From the NCBI RefSeq assembly GCF_005876985.1, contig NZ_VAHD01000003.1, positions 248,001-312,000 on the forward strand: a stretch of DNA of 64,000 nucleotides. The letters are read 5' to 3'. This document shows, one piece after another, positions 1 to 9,886 of this stretch. A program made the position numbers and the translations under genes. Origin of the DNA: Rhodoferax bucti (GTDB lineage Bacteria; Pseudomonadota; Gammaproteobacteria; Burkholderiales; Burkholderiaceae_C). Position 1 is the stretch's first letter; the number at the start of each line of letters is the position of its first letter. The notes beneath the pieces were generated by a model, which worked only from the letters and a program-made list of their open reading frames with translations, searched no databases and had not been told where the DNA came from.

Positions 1-1181
1 ACGCGCGCTTCGACCGGCGCAGCTTGCTGGTTGTGGTGGTCGTCGCGATCGCGGTCGTTACCACGGCGGCCCTTGGGGCCTGCACGCCAGTTGCTGGAAC
101 GGCCAGCACCTGCGGTGGTGTCACCACGGGTCTTGAGTTCTTTCTTCTTGGCAGGATCGCCAGCCCAGCTGCTGGACAGCTTGGCGGACTTGACTTCCTT
201 GCCATTGCCTGCGGGCGCGCCAGCATTTCCGGCACCGGGTGCAGGTTTGCCAGGCTTGGCCACTGCGGAGCCGTTGGCAGGCTTGTGCAGCGTGCCCTTC
301 ATGGCGGCTTTGGCGTCGACAGCCGGCTTGGGCTCTTCGACCTTCTTGGGCGCAACCATGACCTTTTTAGGAGCCGCCATCATGGAGCGGATCGCAGCAG
401 CTTCCGCTTCCGCTTTGCGACGGCGTTCGCTCAGATCGGCTGCGCGCGCAGCCTCCTCAGCCGCTGCGGCTTTGGAAGCCTGGGCAGCGGCGGCGGCACG
501 CTCTTGCGCAGCGACTTTGGCAGCCGCTTCGCTGGCTTGTGCTGCGGCAGCAGCATCCACTGCCTGCACGGTAGGCACGGGCTCGGCTTTCGCTGGAGCT
601 TGCACTTGTGCAGCCGCCTGCTCTTGGGCCTTGCGAGCCGCAACAGCTTGGGCTTCGCGCTCGGCAGCCGCTGCTTGCTCAGCGGCGGCTTTGGCGCGGG
701 CTTCTTGCTCTTCGCGCTCACGGCGGCGCTGGGCCAACTCTTCTTCCTGGCGACGAATCAACTCAGCCTGACGGCTGGCTTCTTCTTCGCGACGCGCCAA
801 TTCCGCGTCTTCAATGACTTGGGCGGCATTGGCAGAGGCAACATCATGTTCCTCAACTTCGGTAGTGCCTTCCACGCCGTCATCACGGCGCACAAAGGTG
901 CGCTTCTTGCGGACTTCCACCTGAATGGTGCGGGCTTTGCCGGTGGCATCGGCCTGCTTGATTTCCGTGGTTTGCTTTTTCACCAGCGTGATCTTCTTGC
1001 GTTCAGGGCTGGCAGTGCCATGGCTGTTTTGCAAGAAATTCAACAAGCTGTGTTTATCCGCATCGGTCAGCACATCGCCCGCAGAGGCCTTGGGCACTCC
1101 GGCGGATTTCAGCTGTTCGAGCAGCGTATCGGTAGATTTTTTGAGTTCATTGGCAAACTCGGCAACGGTCGTACTGGACAT
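1..1181 (-). CDS. infB: Translation initiation factor IF-2 (5' part only)
   Basis: IF-2 is the GTPase that brings initiator tRNA to the 30S subunit. Only the first 393 or so codons are present; the gene runs off the left edge of the window. The frame opens at ATG 1181 with [16 protein letters not shown], the typical IF-2 N-terminal subdomain. A long charged stretch rich in Ala, Glu, Lys and Pro follows, as in other betaproteobacterial IF-2 proteins. The GTPase domain is not in the window. It lies 24 bases downstream of nusA in the rimP-nusA-infB operon. The long open frames on the opposite strand here are composition artefacts. Identification rests on the N-terminus and the operon position. 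Confidence 0.93.
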   Translation of the reverse strand, partial: MSSTTVAEFANELKKSTDTLLEQLKSAGVPKASAGDVLTDADKHSLLNFLQNSHGTASPERKKITLVKKQTTEIKQADATGKARTIQVEVRKKRTFVRRDDGVEGTTEVEEHDVASANAAQVIEDAELARREEEASRQAELIRRQEEELAQRRREREEQEARAKAAAEQAAAAEREAQAVAARKAQEQAAAQVQAPAKAEPVPTVQAVDAAAAAQASEAAAKVAAQERAAAAAQASKAAAAEEAARAADLSERRRKAEAEAAAIRSMMAAPKKVMVAPKKVEEPKPAVDAKAAMKGTLHKPANGSAVAKPGKPAPGAGNAGAPAGNGKEVKSAKLSSSWAGDPAKKKELKTRGDTTAGAGRSSNWRAGPKGRRGNDRDRDDHHNQQAAPVEAR

Positions 1182-1205
1182 ATTCTGTGAAACCTTTCAT
1201 GACCG

Positions 1206-2702
1206 TTACTCTTGAGAAGCGCTGTCATTGGTAAACCAATGCTCACGCGCCTTCATGATCAGGGCCTTGGCCTCGTCCGCAGACTGGCCGGTAATATCTG
1301 TCAATTCGTCAACGGCAAGATCCGCCAGCTCATCGCGAGTGTGAACACCGCCATCTGCCAGTTTGCCGATCAATTCAGGGGTCAAACCCTCCAGGTCGCG
1401 CAAGTTCTGCGATACCTCTTCCACGCTCTCTTCGTGGGCAATTTCCATGGTCAACAACGCGTCTTTCGCACGGTTGCGCAGCTCATGCACGGTGTCTTCA
1501 TCGAAGGATTCGATTTCCAGCATTTCTTGCAGCGGCACATACGCAACTTCTTCCAGGCTGGTGAAGCCTTCGGCAATCAGGATGTCGGCGATTTCTTCGT
1601 CAACATCCAGCTTTTCCATGAACAGCTTGCGGCCGGAGTCGGTTTCGTTTGCCAGCTTCTGGGCAGACTCGGCGGCATCCATGATGTTGATCTTCCAGCC
1701 GGTCAACTCGGAGGCCAAACGCACGTTCTGACCACCGCGGCCAATAGCAATTGCGAGGTTTTCCTCATCGACCACCACATCCATGGCATGGCGCTCTTCG
1801 TCCACCACGATGGAGGTCACATTAGCCGGGGCCAACGCACCAATCACGAACTGGGCAGGATCTTCGCTCCACAGCACAATGTCCACGCGCTCGCCGGCCA
1901 GCTCATTGGTCACGCCGTTCACACGGGTGCCGCGCACGCCAACGCAGGTGCCAATAGGGTCCACACGGGAATCATGCGACACCACGGCAATCTTGGCGCG
2001 GGAGCCTGCATCACGGGCGCAGGATTTGATTTCGAGCAGGCCTTGCTCGATCTCAGGCACTTCTTGGCGGAACAGCTCCATCATGAATTCAGGCGCCGAA
2101 CGGGACAAAACAATCGGTGCGCCGCGCAAGGTCAGGTCCACTTCCATGATCATGGCGCGCACGCGGTCACCGGTACGCAAGTTTTCCTTGGGGATCATTT
2201 CGCTGCGGCGCAAACGACCTTCGACACGGCCGCTCTCCACAATGATGTCACCCTTGTCCATGCGCTTGACGGTTCCAACGAAAATCTTTTCGCCACGGGA
2301 CATGAAGTCGTTGAGCAGCATTTCGCGCTCTGCATCGCGAATCTTTTGCAAGATCACTTGCTTGGCCGCCATCGCACCAATTCGGCCGATAGGCACAGAC
2401 GCCACCGGCTCTTCGATGTACTCGTCCACTTCGATGTCGGCGATTTGCTCTTTGGCTTCAAACAGCAAGATTTCCTGGTCAGGCAGTTGCAAACCGGCCT
2501 CATCGGGCACCACGTGCCAGCGACGGAAGGTTTCGTAGTTGCCGCTGTCACGGTCCAGCGCGACACGGATGTCCACATCTCCCGCATACAACTTCTTGGT
2601 GGCCTGGGCCAGAGCAGCCTCCACGGCACCCAACACCACATCACGCTCCACGTTCTTCTCACGGGAAATTGCTTCAACCAGCATCAACAGTTCGCGATTC
2701 AT
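1206..2702 (-). CDS. nusA: Transcription termination/antitermination factor NusA
   Basis: NusA binds RNA polymerase and nascent RNA and controls pausing, termination and antitermination. The 498-residue protein has the expected order: N-terminal polymerase-binding domain ([18 protein letters not shown]), S1 domain, two KH domains ([11 protein letters not shown], then [13 protein letters not shown]) and two acidic C-terminal repeats. Its length matches E. coli NusA (495). An in-frame ATG lies 11 codons upstream, but the start at 2702 is preferred because AGGAG sits about 9 bases before it and it gives the family N-terminus. It is the middle gene of rimP-nusA-infB. Confidence 0.97.
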   Translation of the reverse strand: MNRELLMLVEAISREKNVERDVVLGAVEAALAQATKKLYAGDVDIRVALDRDSGNYETFRRWHVVPDEAGLQLPDQEILLFEAKEQIADIEVDEYIEEPVASVPIGRIGAMAAKQVILQKIRDAEREMLLNDFMSRGEKIFVGTVKRMDKGDIIVESGRVEGRLRRSEMIPKENLRTGDRVRAMIMEVDLTLRGAPIVLSRSAPEFMMELFRQEVPEIEQGLLEIKSCARDAGSRAKIAVVSHDSRVDPIGTCVGVRGTRVNGVTNELAGERVDIVLWSEDPAQFVIGALAPANVTSIVVDEERHAMDVVVDEENLAIAIGRGGQNVRLASELTGWKINIMDAAESAQKLANETDSGRKLFMEKLDVDEEIADILIAEGFTSLEEVAYVPLQEMLEIESFDEDTVHELRNRAKDALLTMEIAHEESVEEVSQNLRDLEGLTPELIGKLADGGVHTRDELADLAVDELTDITGQSADEAKALIMKAREHWFTNDSASQE

Positions 2703-2765
2703 GCCATGACTCTCCTGAACACTCTTATCAACCAATACAAAAACGGATGGGAACGCAGCCGGGCC

Positions 2766-3365
2766 TCAAGCCTCGTCTGCCTGCCCTTGGCCGCCACGGC
2801 CTTTGAAACTCACAATGGGGGCCAAACGCGCATCACGCAGCTCATCGAAGGTAAAGCCCAAGGCCTGCAACGGCGGCGGCACGCGCTTCTTGCTCACTTT
2901 TTGGCCGGGCTTGACTTCGGGCGCATCGCTCCAAACGATTTGCCAGCCGGTGCTGCCGTCTGCAGCCGGCACGCGCTCCAGCGTGCCGCGGAATTTTTTA
3001 CGGTTGGCGCTGACTTGGCCGTTGGCCGCAGCGCCCATGGGGGCCTTCAAGGTAATGTCGATCACCTGACCGGCAAAGCGCTCGAAATCCTGCACATGGC
3101 GCAAGGGGCGGTCAATACCGGGGGAAGACACTTCCAGGCGCTTGTATTCGACGCCATCGACTTCCAGAGCGAATTGCAGCTGGCGCGTGACTTTTTCGCA
3201 GTCTTCCACATTAACGAACTGCTCAACAGCAGGCTGACCATCTACAGGCGCTACCCAGGGCAAATCAATCGTAATGCGCAGCAAGCCTCCGGCAGAGCGC
3301 TCGATCTCTACCAAGTCATATCCCAATCCTGCTACGGTTTGTGCAACGATGTCCTGTAATGCCAC
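2766..3365 (-). CDS. rimP: Ribosome maturation factor RimP
   Basis: RimP assists 30S subunit maturation. The product contains GYDLVEIERSAGGLLRITID and the RLEVSSPGIDRPL region, both characteristic of the family. I place the start at GTG 3365, giving VALQDIVAQTV and 199 residues, because family members begin at this point. An in-frame ATG at 3467 lies upstream of the leader hairpin and would add an unlikely 34-residue extension. Purine-rich AGGCAGG lies about 10 bases before the GTG. It is the first gene of rimP-nusA-infB. Confidence 0.93.
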   Translation of the reverse strand: MALQDIVAQTVAGLGYDLVEIERSAGGLLRITIDLPWVAPVDGQPAVEQFVNVEDCEKVTRQLQFALEVDGVEYKRLEVSSPGIDRPLRHVQDFERFAGQVIDITLKAPMGAAANGQVSANRKKFRGTLERVPAADGSTGWQIVWSDAPEVKPGQKVSKKRVPPPLQALGFTFDELRDARLAPIVSFKGRGGQGQADEA

Positions 3366-3408
3366 GTCTTTAAAGCCTGCCTGAAGTTCGAGTGAAAAAC
3401 GATCGACC

Positions 3409-3440
3409 AAAAAAAACGGGCGGTAATTACCCGCCCGTTT
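3409..3440 (-). terminator. Rho-independent terminator or attenuator before rimP
   Basis: A perfect 10-bp stem (3414-3423 with 3431-3440, AAACGGGCGG/CCGCCCGTTT) has a 7-base loop and, read on the minus strand, is followed by a run of eight U. It lies 60 bases past the yejF stop and 44 bases before the rimP start. It may end the yej transcript or act inside the rimP leader. A TACAAT sequence (3456-3461, minus) just upstream could be a -10 box, which would put the hairpin inside the leader RNA. Confidence 0.8.
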
Positions 3441-3499
3441 GGTCGTGAGCTTTGGATTGTACTCCAAAAGCGTGCCAAAGCCCTTGATTCTTAAGGAAA

Positions 3500-5101
3500 T
3501 TAGAGGCTCGCCGCCAGCAATTTGCGGGTGTAAGGGTGGCTGGGCGTGTTGAATACCGCATCCAGCTCGCCGGATTCCACAATTGCACCGGACTGCATGA
3601 CCAGCACGCGGTGCGCCATGGCCTTGACGACGGCCACATCATGGGTGATCAGCAAATAGGCCAAGCCACGCTCCTGTTGCAGGCGCTGCAACAGGAGCAG
3701 CACCTGCTGAGCCATGGTGACGTCCAGCGCGCTGGTGGGTTCATCCAGCACCAACACCGCCGGCTCCAGCACCAAGGCGCGAGCAATCGCCAGACGCTGC
3801 CGCTGCCCGCCGGAAAACTGGTGGGGATAGCGCTGCAGGATGCCGGGAAACTGGGCCTGCCCCATACCAACCACCTCCAACACCTGCACGACACGCTCTT
3901 GCCGCTCACCGCGGGACAAGGTGGGCATGTGCACATCCAAGCCCTCGCCCACCAACTCTTCCACCGTGAGCCGGGGCGACAGAGAAGAGAAAGGATCCTG
4001 AAACACCACCTGCACCTGCTTGCGCAAAGACAGGTCACTCGCTGCACGCCCAGACCAGGATGCACCGCCAACGCGAACCAGCCCATCGTGCCGCACCAAC
4101 CCCAGAGCAGCCAATGCCAGCGAGGATTTGCCGGATCCGGACTCTCCGACCACCCCTACAGTCTCTCCTCGGTGCAAGCGAAAGTCTGCACCCTGCACAG
4201 CCACAAAGCGTCCGCTGGAAAACCAGCCACGCAGCCCCGGTTGGGGAATGGGGTACTCGACCCGTACCCCCCGGGCTTCCAGCAGCACCGGAGCGCCCGG
4301 GGCCGGAGCGCGCACATCCCGCACCGGCAGGCTGTCCAGCAACTGGCGGGTGTAGGCGTGTTGAGGGCGGGCAAATACTTCTGCCACTGCGCCCTGCTCC
4401 ACGATCACGCCCTGCTCCATCACCGCCACGCGGTCCGCGAACTTGCGTACCAGATGCAGGTCATGCGTGATCAGCAGTACGGCCATGCCTTTGCGTCGCT
4501 GCAAATCCGTCAACAGATCGAGAATCTGCTGCCGCACACTCACATCCAGCGCCGTGGTGGGCTCGTCCGCCAGCAGCAGCTTGGGCGCACACGCCAGCGC
4601 CATGGCGATCATGGCCCGCTGGCGCTGACCGCCCGACAACTGGTGCGGATAGGCCTTGGCCCGACGCGCTGGATCGTCCATGCCCGTCTCCGCTATCAAA
4701 TCAATAGCTGCTTGCGCAAATTCAGCGGGCGCTAGGCCCAGTTTTTCTTCCAAAACTTCTGCAATCTGTGCGCCGATGGTGAACACCGGGTTCAGCGCCG
4801 TCATCGGCTCCTGGAACACCATGGCAATGTCCTGCCCACGGATGCCCCGCAGTTGCCGCTCTGGTGCCGCCAACAGATCGAGCGGCCCGGCGCTGGAGGC
4901 AAAGTCGGCCTTGCCGCTCAAATGCGCACCCTGGGCCAGGCCCAGCAAACTCAGCGCGGTGATGGTTTTACCGGAGCCAGACTCACCCACCAAGGCCAAC
5001 TTCTCGCCGGCCCGGATGTCAAAACTCACGCCATGCACCACCTCGCGCCCGGCAAATGCGACCCGCAAGCTCTCTACCGTTAAAAGCGTGGTCGGGTTCA
5101 T
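3500..5101 (-). CDS. yejF: Peptide ABC transporter, duplicated ATP-binding protein YejF
   Basis: This cytoplasmic ATPase of the YejABEF oligopeptide importer holds two ABC modules in one 533-residue chain. Module 1 has Walker A GESGSGKT, signature LSGGQRQRAMIAMAL and Walker B LLLADEPT. Module 2 has GESGSGKSSLALAALG, FSGGQRQRLAIARAL and LVLDEPTSALD. The start at 5101 gives MNPTTLLTVESLRVAF, and its ATG overlaps the yejE stop (ATGA). A family A repeat (4704-4738) lies in frame in module 1 and encodes LAPAEFAQAAIDLI, a helical stretch where insertion has been tolerated. Confidence 0.95.
   Translation of the reverse strand: MNPTTLLTVESLRVAFAGREVVHGVSFDIRAGEKLALVGESGSGKTITALSLLGLAQGAHLSGKADFASSAGPLDLLAAPERQLRGIRGQDIAMVFQEPMTALNPVFTIGAQIAEVLEEKLGLAPAEFAQAAIDLIAETGMDDPARRAKAYPHQLSGGQRQRAMIAMALACAPKLLLADEPTTALDVSVRQQILDLLTDLQRRKGMAVLLITHDLHLVRKFADRVAVMEQGVIVEQGAVAEVFARPQHAYTRQLLDSLPVRDVRAPAPGAPVLLEARGVRVEYPIPQPGLRGWFSSGRFVAVQGADFRLHRGETVGVVGESGSGKSSLALAALGLVRHDGLVRVGGASWSGRAASDLSLRKQVQVVFQDPFSSLSPRLTVEELVGEGLDVHMPTLSRGERQERVVQVLEVVGMGQAQFPGILQRYPHQFSGGQRQRLAIARALVLEPAVLVLDEPTSALDVTMAQQVLLLLQRLQQERGLAYLLITHDVAVVKAMAHRVLVMQSGAIVESGELDAVFNTPSHPYTRKLLAASL
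4704..4738 (+). repeat. Family A short interspersed repeat, copy 1 (inside yejF)
   Basis: The copy reads ATAGCTGCTTGCGCA, then a short spacer, then GCGGGCGCTAGGCC, closely matching the other family A copies in the window. It is inside yejF on the opposite coding strand and keeps the frame open. Confidence 0.8.
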
Positions 5102-6135
5102 GCGTCTTGCTTCCGGGGGTCCAGCGCGTCGCGCAAGGCATCGCCCATTTGCGTCAGCAGCAGCAATGTGATCACCAGCACGCCAAAGGTGGACAGCGAT
5201 ATCCACCACGCGTCGATATTGTTTTTTCCCTGTGACAGCAACTCCCCCAGAGACGGCGTGCCTGGTGGTACGCCGAGCCCCAGAAAATCCAGCGAGGTCA
5301 GCGCCAGGATGGCCCCGCTCATGCGAAAAGGCAAAAACGTAACCACTGGCGTCAGGCTGTTGGGCAAGATATGTCGCGTAATGATGACGCGGCTGGACAC
5401 CCCCAAGGCCCGCGCCGCCCGCACATAGTCCAACTGGCGGTTACGCAAAAACTCGGCCCGCACATAGTCCGACAGCCCCATCCAGCCAAACAGACTCAGC
5501 AACACCAGCAAGAGGCCCACGCTGGGTGCAAACAAGGCACTGAAAATGATCAACAGGTAGAGCTCCGGCATGGAGCTCCAGATTTCGATGAAGCGCTGGA
5601 AGACCAGATCCGTCTTTCCGCCAAAAAAGCCCTGCACTGCGCCGGTGGCGATGCCCAGGAGCACGCCGGTGGCCGTCAAGGCCAGCGCAAACAGCACACT
5701 GACACGGAAGCCGTAAATCAACTGCGCGAGCAAATCGCGACCGCGGTCATCAGTGCCCAGCCAATTCGCAGCACTCGGCGGCGCGGGGTTGGGGGCCGTG
5801 GCAAAGTAATTGAGCGTTTTGGACCCGTAGCGGTTGGGCGCAAACACCGCCCAGTTGCCAGGCTCTGCCAACTTTTGCTGAATGAAGGGGTCGAGGTAAT
5901 CCGTGGGGGTGGCGAAGTCGCCGCCAAACGTGGTCTCCGGGTAGTCGCGCAGCATGGGCCAGTAAGTGCTGCCTTGGTAGACCACGACCAGCGGTTTGTC
6001 GTTGGAGACCAACTCCGCTCCCAGGCTGATGAGCACCAGCACGCAAAAAATCAACAAGCTCGCAAAACCCACGCGGTTGCGGCGAAAGCGCCGCCAGGCG
6101 CGCAGGGCGGGACCGGGATTAGTCGAAGGTAACAC
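5098..6135 (-). CDS. yejE: Peptide ABC transporter permease YejE
   Basis: Inner-membrane permease of the YejABEF oligopeptide importer, 345 residues. A hydrophobic segment near residues 22-42 (VGFASLLIFCVLVLISLGAE) is followed by the large periplasmic loop typical of YejE and a BPD_transp_1 core. The EAA-type motif is seen around DYVRAARALGVSSRVIITRHILPN. The frame opens at GTG 6135 and overlaps the end of yejB by 17 bases; no ATG gives a sensible start. It is translationally coupled to yejF through ATGA. Confidence 0.93.
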   Translation of the reverse strand: MLPSTNPGPALRAWRRFRRNRVGFASLLIFCVLVLISLGAELVSNDKPLVVVYQGSTYWPMLRDYPETTFGGDFATPTDYLDPFIQQKLAEPGNWAVFAPNRYGSKTLNYFATAPNPAPPSAANWLGTDDRGRDLLAQLIYGFRVSVLFALALTATGVLLGIATGAVQGFFGGKTDLVFQRFIEIWSSMPELYLLIIFSALFAPSVGLLLVLLSLFGWMGLSDYVRAEFLRNRQLDYVRAARALGVSSRVIITRHILPNSLTPVVTFLPFRMSGAILALTSLDFLGLGVPPGTPSLGELLSQGKNNIDAWWISLSTFGVLVITLLLLTQMGDALRDALDPRKQDA

Positions 6136-7144
6136 GGGGGTCCACCCAGGCGTAACAGAGGTCAGACACCAGCTTGGTCACCAAGCCGATAAGGGTAAAG
6201 AGATACAAGGTGCCCATGACCACCGGGTAGTCGCGGCGGATCACACTCTCATAACTCAGCAAGCCGAGGCCATCCAGCGAAAACTGGGTTTCGATTAACA
6301 GGGAGCCCGTGAAAAACGCGCCGATAAACGCCGCCGGGAAACCGGTCACGATGGGAATCAGCGCATTGCGCATCACATGCTTCCAGAGCACCTTGCGCTC
6401 GGGCAGGCCTTTGGCGCGCGCAGTCAGCACATATTGCTTGCGGATTTCTTCGAGAAACGCATTTTTCGTCAACATCGCAATGGTGGCAAAGCTGCTCATC
6501 ACCATGGCGGTCACGGGCATGGCGATGTGCCAGAGGTAATCCGTCACTTTGGCGCCCCAGGACAAGCTCTCCCAGTTGGCAGACACCAGGCCCCGCAGCG
6601 GAAACCATTGCAACTGCCCGCCGAATACCACCAGCAACGCCACGCCCAGCACAAAACCCGGAATGGCAAAGCCCACCAGCACCAACACACTGGTGACCAT
6701 GTCAAACCGGCTACCCGCCCGCACGGCTTTGGCAATGCCCAGCGGTACGGCAATGCCGTAACTCAGGAAGAAGGTCCACAAGCCCAGACTCATGGACACG
6801 GGAAGCTTCTCCCAAATCAGCTCAGAGACTTTGCGGTTTTGGAAAAAGCTGGTGCCCAAATCAAACCGGGCAAACTGGGTGAGCATCTGCCAGAAGCGCT
6901 CGGGCGCCGGTTTGTCAAACCCGTACAAGGCCTTGGCCTGCTCCAGGCGCTTGGGGTCTACCCCTTGTGCGCCACGGTAGCTCATGCCGCCCTCTGCGCC
7001 GACACCGGCGCCCGCCTTGGCCTCCGCAAGGTATTGCTCCACCGGACCACCGGGCACAAACTGCACCACCACAAACGTGAGGAGCAACACGCCAAACAAA
7101 GTGGGCAGCATCAACAACAGCCGTTTGAACACATAGGCCATCAT
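6119..7144 (-). CDS. yejB: Peptide ABC transporter permease YejB
   Basis: Second inner-membrane permease of the YejABEF importer, 341 residues. It begins with a transmembrane segment (YVFKRLLLMLPTLFGVLLLT) and the VVQFVPGGP motif of DppB/OppB-type permeases. The EAA loop is around YVLTARAKGLPERKVLWKHVMRN. The start is one of two adjacent ATGs at 7144 and 7141, both overlapping the yejA stop. An in-frame start further upstream at 7156 would overlap yejA more and is less likely. Confidence 0.94.
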   Translation of the reverse strand: MMAYVFKRLLLMLPTLFGVLLLTFVVVQFVPGGPVEQYLAEAKAGAGVGAEGGMSYRGAQGVDPKRLEQAKALYGFDKPAPERFWQMLTQFARFDLGTSFFQNRKVSELIWEKLPVSMSLGLWTFFLSYGIAVPLGIAKAVRAGSRFDMVTSVLVLVGFAIPGFVLGVALLVVFGGQLQWFPLRGLVSANWESLSWGAKVTDYLWHIAMPVTAMVMSSFATIAMLTKNAFLEEIRKQYVLTARAKGLPERKVLWKHVMRNALIPIVTGFPAAFIGAFFTGSLLIETQFSLDGLGLLSYESVIRRDYPVVMGTLYLFTLIGLVTKLVSDLCYAWVDPRVTFD

Positions 7145-8940
7145 GGCTTGGCCCACCAGGTATCGATGGCCCAGCCCTCACCTTGAGCGTAGGGCGGCAT
7201 CTGCGCAGGCTTGTCCAAACGCCAGGCGTTGTAGGCAATGCGGTGGGTCGCGGCCGACCACTGGGGCACCAGCACATGGCTGTGGGCAATCACCCGGTCC
7301 AGGGCACGGCAAGCCGGCAACAGTGCGGCCTTGGACTTGGCACTCGTCATGTGCAGAATCAGGGCGTCCACCGCCGGGCTTTGGATGCCGCTGAAATTGC
7401 CGGACTCTTCCTGGCTGGCGGCCTTGCTGCCAAACAAATCCGCGAACTCCTGGCCGGGGTTCTGCGTGCCGGCATAGGCGATGGAGGTGATGTCGAACTC
7501 AAACTTTTGCAAACGCTGCTGGTAAAGCGCGAAGTCCACCGGGCGGAACTTGAGCGTGACCCCGATCTTCTCCAGATTGCGCGCCCACGGCGTGACCACG
7601 CGGGCGCCAGCCTCGTTGCTGTCCAGGTACTCCAGCTCAAACGCCTGCCCCTGTGCGTTGCGCAAGGCGCCGTCGCGGTAGGTCCAACCTGCCTCCTTCA
7701 GCAAGGCTTGCGCTCTGCGCAGGTTGTTGCGCAAAGAATCTTCGCCATCGGTGCGCGGTGGGCGCGCCATGGGTCCAAAAGCGGCCTCTGGCACTTTGCC
7801 CCGCCACGGATTCAGCAATGCCAACTCTTGCTCGGGCGGCACACCTGTGGCCTGGCAATCGGTGTTGCCAAACAGGCCTTGCACCCGCTGGTAGGCGCCA
7901 TAAAACATCTGGCGGTTCATCCACTCATAGTCCAGTGCCAGGCCCAGCGCTTGCCGCACCCGCACGTCTTGCAGCAAAGGTTTGCGGGTATTGAGCACAT
8001 AGCTCTGAAAACCGGTGGGCAGCCGGTGCTGAAACTCAGCCTTGATCAGCTCGCCACTGTCAAACTTGCGGCCAGTTACGCGGCGGGCCCAGTCTCCCGC
8101 TGAAAAAAAGCGCATCAGGTCGAACTCGCCGGCCTTCAGGGCCTCGAGGCGGGATGTGCTGTCTTTGTAGATTTTGACGGTGATGCGGTCGAAATTGGCC
8201 GTGCCACTGCGCACATTCAAATCGCGCGCCCAGTAGTCGGGGTTGCGCACATAGGTGATGTCTTTGCCGAAGTTCACCGGACCTAATTTGTAAGGCCCGC
8301 TCCCGATGGGGATGTCCATCACGATCTGGTCAAAAGGCTTGGGCTTGCCGCCCTCCTCGCCCCAACGGTGGCTGAACACCGGCAAGCCTCCCACGGTCAG
8401 TGGCAAGTCACGGTTGGGCTTGGCAAAGCGAAAGCGCACCGTGCGTGCATCCAACGCATCCGCACCCACCACGTCCTCCAGCATGCTGCGAAAGCCCGGG
8501 GCTGCCAGCGGGCCTTTGAGCATGTCGAAGCTGTGTTTGACATCGCGCGCCAGCACGGCATCTCCGTTGTGAAAACGGGCTTCCAGCCGCAACACAAAGG
8601 TGGCACTCAAGCCATCAGGGGCCACGCTCACCTCTTGGGCCAGCAAGCCGTAACCGGCCGCTGTCTCATCCAGCGCGCCAGCCAGCAAGCTATCGAACAT
8701 CAGGTTGCTGAGATAGGCTGGAGCCGAGCCCTTGACGGTGAACGGGTTGTACTTGTCAAAGGTGGAAACGCGCAGATTGCTCACCAGGCGCAACTCGCCG
8801 CCTTTGGGCGCTAGTGGATTCACATAACTGAAGTGGGCAAAGCCCGGTGGATATTGCAGGTCGCCCCAGAGGGCATAGCCATGCGCAGCCCACACGCTGC
8901 CCGCCATGAAACTCCCGAGTAATGCCACCCATTTCCGCAT
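7141..8940 (-). CDS. yejA: Periplasmic oligopeptide-binding protein YejA
   Basis: SBP_bac_5-type binding protein (599 residues) that delivers peptides to YejBEF; the E. coli homologue also imports microcin C. A Sec signal peptide (MRKWVALLGSFMAGSVWA) precedes HGYALWGDLQYPPGFAHFSY, a stretch typical of YejA. I chose ATG 8940 because it places the signal peptide at the N-terminus. It is the first gene of yejABEF and is divergent from fabI, with only 42 bases between the two starts, so the two promoters must be close together or overlap. Confidence 0.93.
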   Translation of the reverse strand: MRKWVALLGSFMAGSVWAAHGYALWGDLQYPPGFAHFSYVNPLAPKGGELRLVSNLRVSTFDKYNPFTVKGSAPAYLSNLMFDSLLAGALDETAAGYGLLAQEVSVAPDGLSATFVLRLEARFHNGDAVLARDVKHSFDMLKGPLAAPGFRSMLEDVVGADALDARTVRFRFAKPNRDLPLTVGGLPVFSHRWGEEGGKPKPFDQIVMDIPIGSGPYKLGPVNFGKDITYVRNPDYWARDLNVRSGTANFDRITVKIYKDSTSRLEALKAGEFDLMRFFSAGDWARRVTGRKFDSGELIKAEFQHRLPTGFQSYVLNTRKPLLQDVRVRQALGLALDYEWMNRQMFYGAYQRVQGLFGNTDCQATGVPPEQELALLNPWRGKVPEAAFGPMARPPRTDGEDSLRNNLRRAQALLKEAGWTYRDGALRNAQGQAFELEYLDSNEAGARVVTPWARNLEKIGVTLKFRPVDFALYQQRLQKFEFDITSIAYAGTQNPGQEFADLFGSKAASQEESGNFSGIQSPAVDALILHMTSAKSKAALLPACRALDRVIAHSHVLVPQWSAATHRIAYNAWRLDKPAQMPPYAQGEGWAIDTWWAKP

Positions 8941-8982
8941 GCGACAATTCTGCACTAGACCACGCATTTTTATGAGGACGAT

Positions 8983-9768
8983 ATGGGCTTTTTAGCAGGC
9001 AAGAAGTTGTTGATCACCGGAGTGTTGTCGAACCGCTCCATCGCCTACGGCATTGCCAAAGCGTGCAAAGAACAAGGCGCCGAACTGGCATTCAGCTACG
9101 TGGGCGAGCGCTTCAAAGAGCGCATCACCGAGTTCGCTGCAGACTTCGACTCCACACTGGTGTTTGACTGCGATGTGGGCAACGATGAGCAGATCGACCA
9201 GTTGTTCAAAAACCTGTCGGCCCACTGGCCCACGTTTGACGGTTTTGTGCACAGCATCGGCTTTGCCCCCCGTGAAGCGATTGCAGGCAACTTTCTGGAC
9301 GGCCTGACCCGCGAGAATTTCAAAATCGCACACGACATCAGTGCTTACAGCTTCCCCGCGATGGCCAAGGCTGCTTTACCCTACCTCTCGCCCAAGGCGG
9401 CACTGCTGACACTGTCATACTTGGGTGCCGAGCGCATCATCCCCAACTACAACACCATGGGCCTGGCCAAAGCCTCGCTGGAAGCCAGCGTACGCTACCT
9501 GGCCGAGGCAGTGGGCCCTCAAGGCATCCGTGTGAACGGCATCAGCGCAGGCCCGATCAAGACACTGGCAGCCAGCGGCATCAAGGACTTCAGCAAGCTG
9601 CTGAACATGGTGGCCGGCGCATCCCCCATCCGCCGCAATGTGACGATTGAAGACGTGGGCAATGTCGCGGCGTTCCTGCTGAGCGACTTGGCCGGCGGCG
9701 TGACAGCCGAGATCACCTACGTGGACGGCGGCTACAGCCAGACCATGGGCGTGACCGCAGAGGCTTAA
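8983..9768 (+). CDS. fabI: Enoyl-[acyl-carrier-protein] reductase (NADH) FabI
   Basis: FabI catalyses the last reductive step of type II fatty acid elongation. The 261-residue SDR-fold protein starts [20 protein letters not shown], the FabI-type dinucleotide site. It has the catalytic Tyr-x6-Lys as Y156 and K163, the same numbers as E. coli FabI. A GAGGA ribosome site precedes the ATG. It appears to be a single gene ending before a bidirectional terminator shared with the convergent decarboxylase. Confidence 0.97.
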   Translation: MGFLAGKKLLITGVLSNRSIAYGIAKACKEQGAELAFSYVGERFKERITEFAADFDSTLVFDCDVGNDEQIDQLFKNLSAHWPTFDGFVHSIGFAPREAIAGNFLDGLTRENFKIAHDISAYSFPAMAKAALPYLSPKAALLTLSYLGAERIIPNYNTMGLAKASLEASVRYLAEAVGPQGIRVNGISAGPIKTLAASGIKDFSKLLNMVAGASPIRRNVTIEDVGNVAAFLLSDLAGGVTAEITYVDGGYSQTMGVTAEA

Positions 9769-9778
9769 GTACAAAAAA

Positions 9779-9815
9779 GGGCTCTAGCGCACGCAGAGTG
9801 TGCGCGAGCAGCTAT
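9779..9815 (-). repeat. Family A repeat, copy 2 (fabI-decarboxylase intergenic)
   Basis: Reverse-oriented copy: GGGCTCTAGCGCACG, a spacer, TGCGCGAGCAGCTAT, with flanking A-runs. It begins 11 bases after the fabI stop and abuts the bidirectional terminator. Confidence 0.75.
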
Positions 9816-9819
9816 CAAA

Positions 9820-9857
9820 AAAATAGCGCCGACAAAGTGATTTGCCGGCGCTATTTT
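9820..9857. terminator. Bidirectional terminator between fabI and the decarboxylase gene
   Basis: A perfect 12-bp stem (9820-9831 with 9846-9857, AAAATAGCGCCG/CGGCGCTATTTT) has a 14-base loop. An A-run lies on the left and a T-run on the right, so it can terminate transcripts from both convergent genes. Confidence 0.85.
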
Positions 9858-9886
9858 CATGAGGCCCTCCGGATTGGAGAGCACTC

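Noticed and set aside
24..1190. Long plus-strand open frame opposite infB
   Set aside because: It is a repetitive Gly/Leu/Cys-rich artefact of the Ala/Glu/Lys-rich IF-2 coding strand; the minus frame starts with a genuine IF-2 N-terminus.
1212..3359. 715-codon plus-strand open frame opposite nusA and rimP
   Set aside because: GC-rich antisense shadow with His/Gln-rich content and no motif; both minus-strand genes are clearly conserved.
3460..3480. Sigma-54-like TTGGCACG sequence upstream of rimP on the minus strand
   Set aside because: The downstream GC element is wrong (GA instead of GC at the required spacing), and a housekeeping operon is not expected to use sigma-54.
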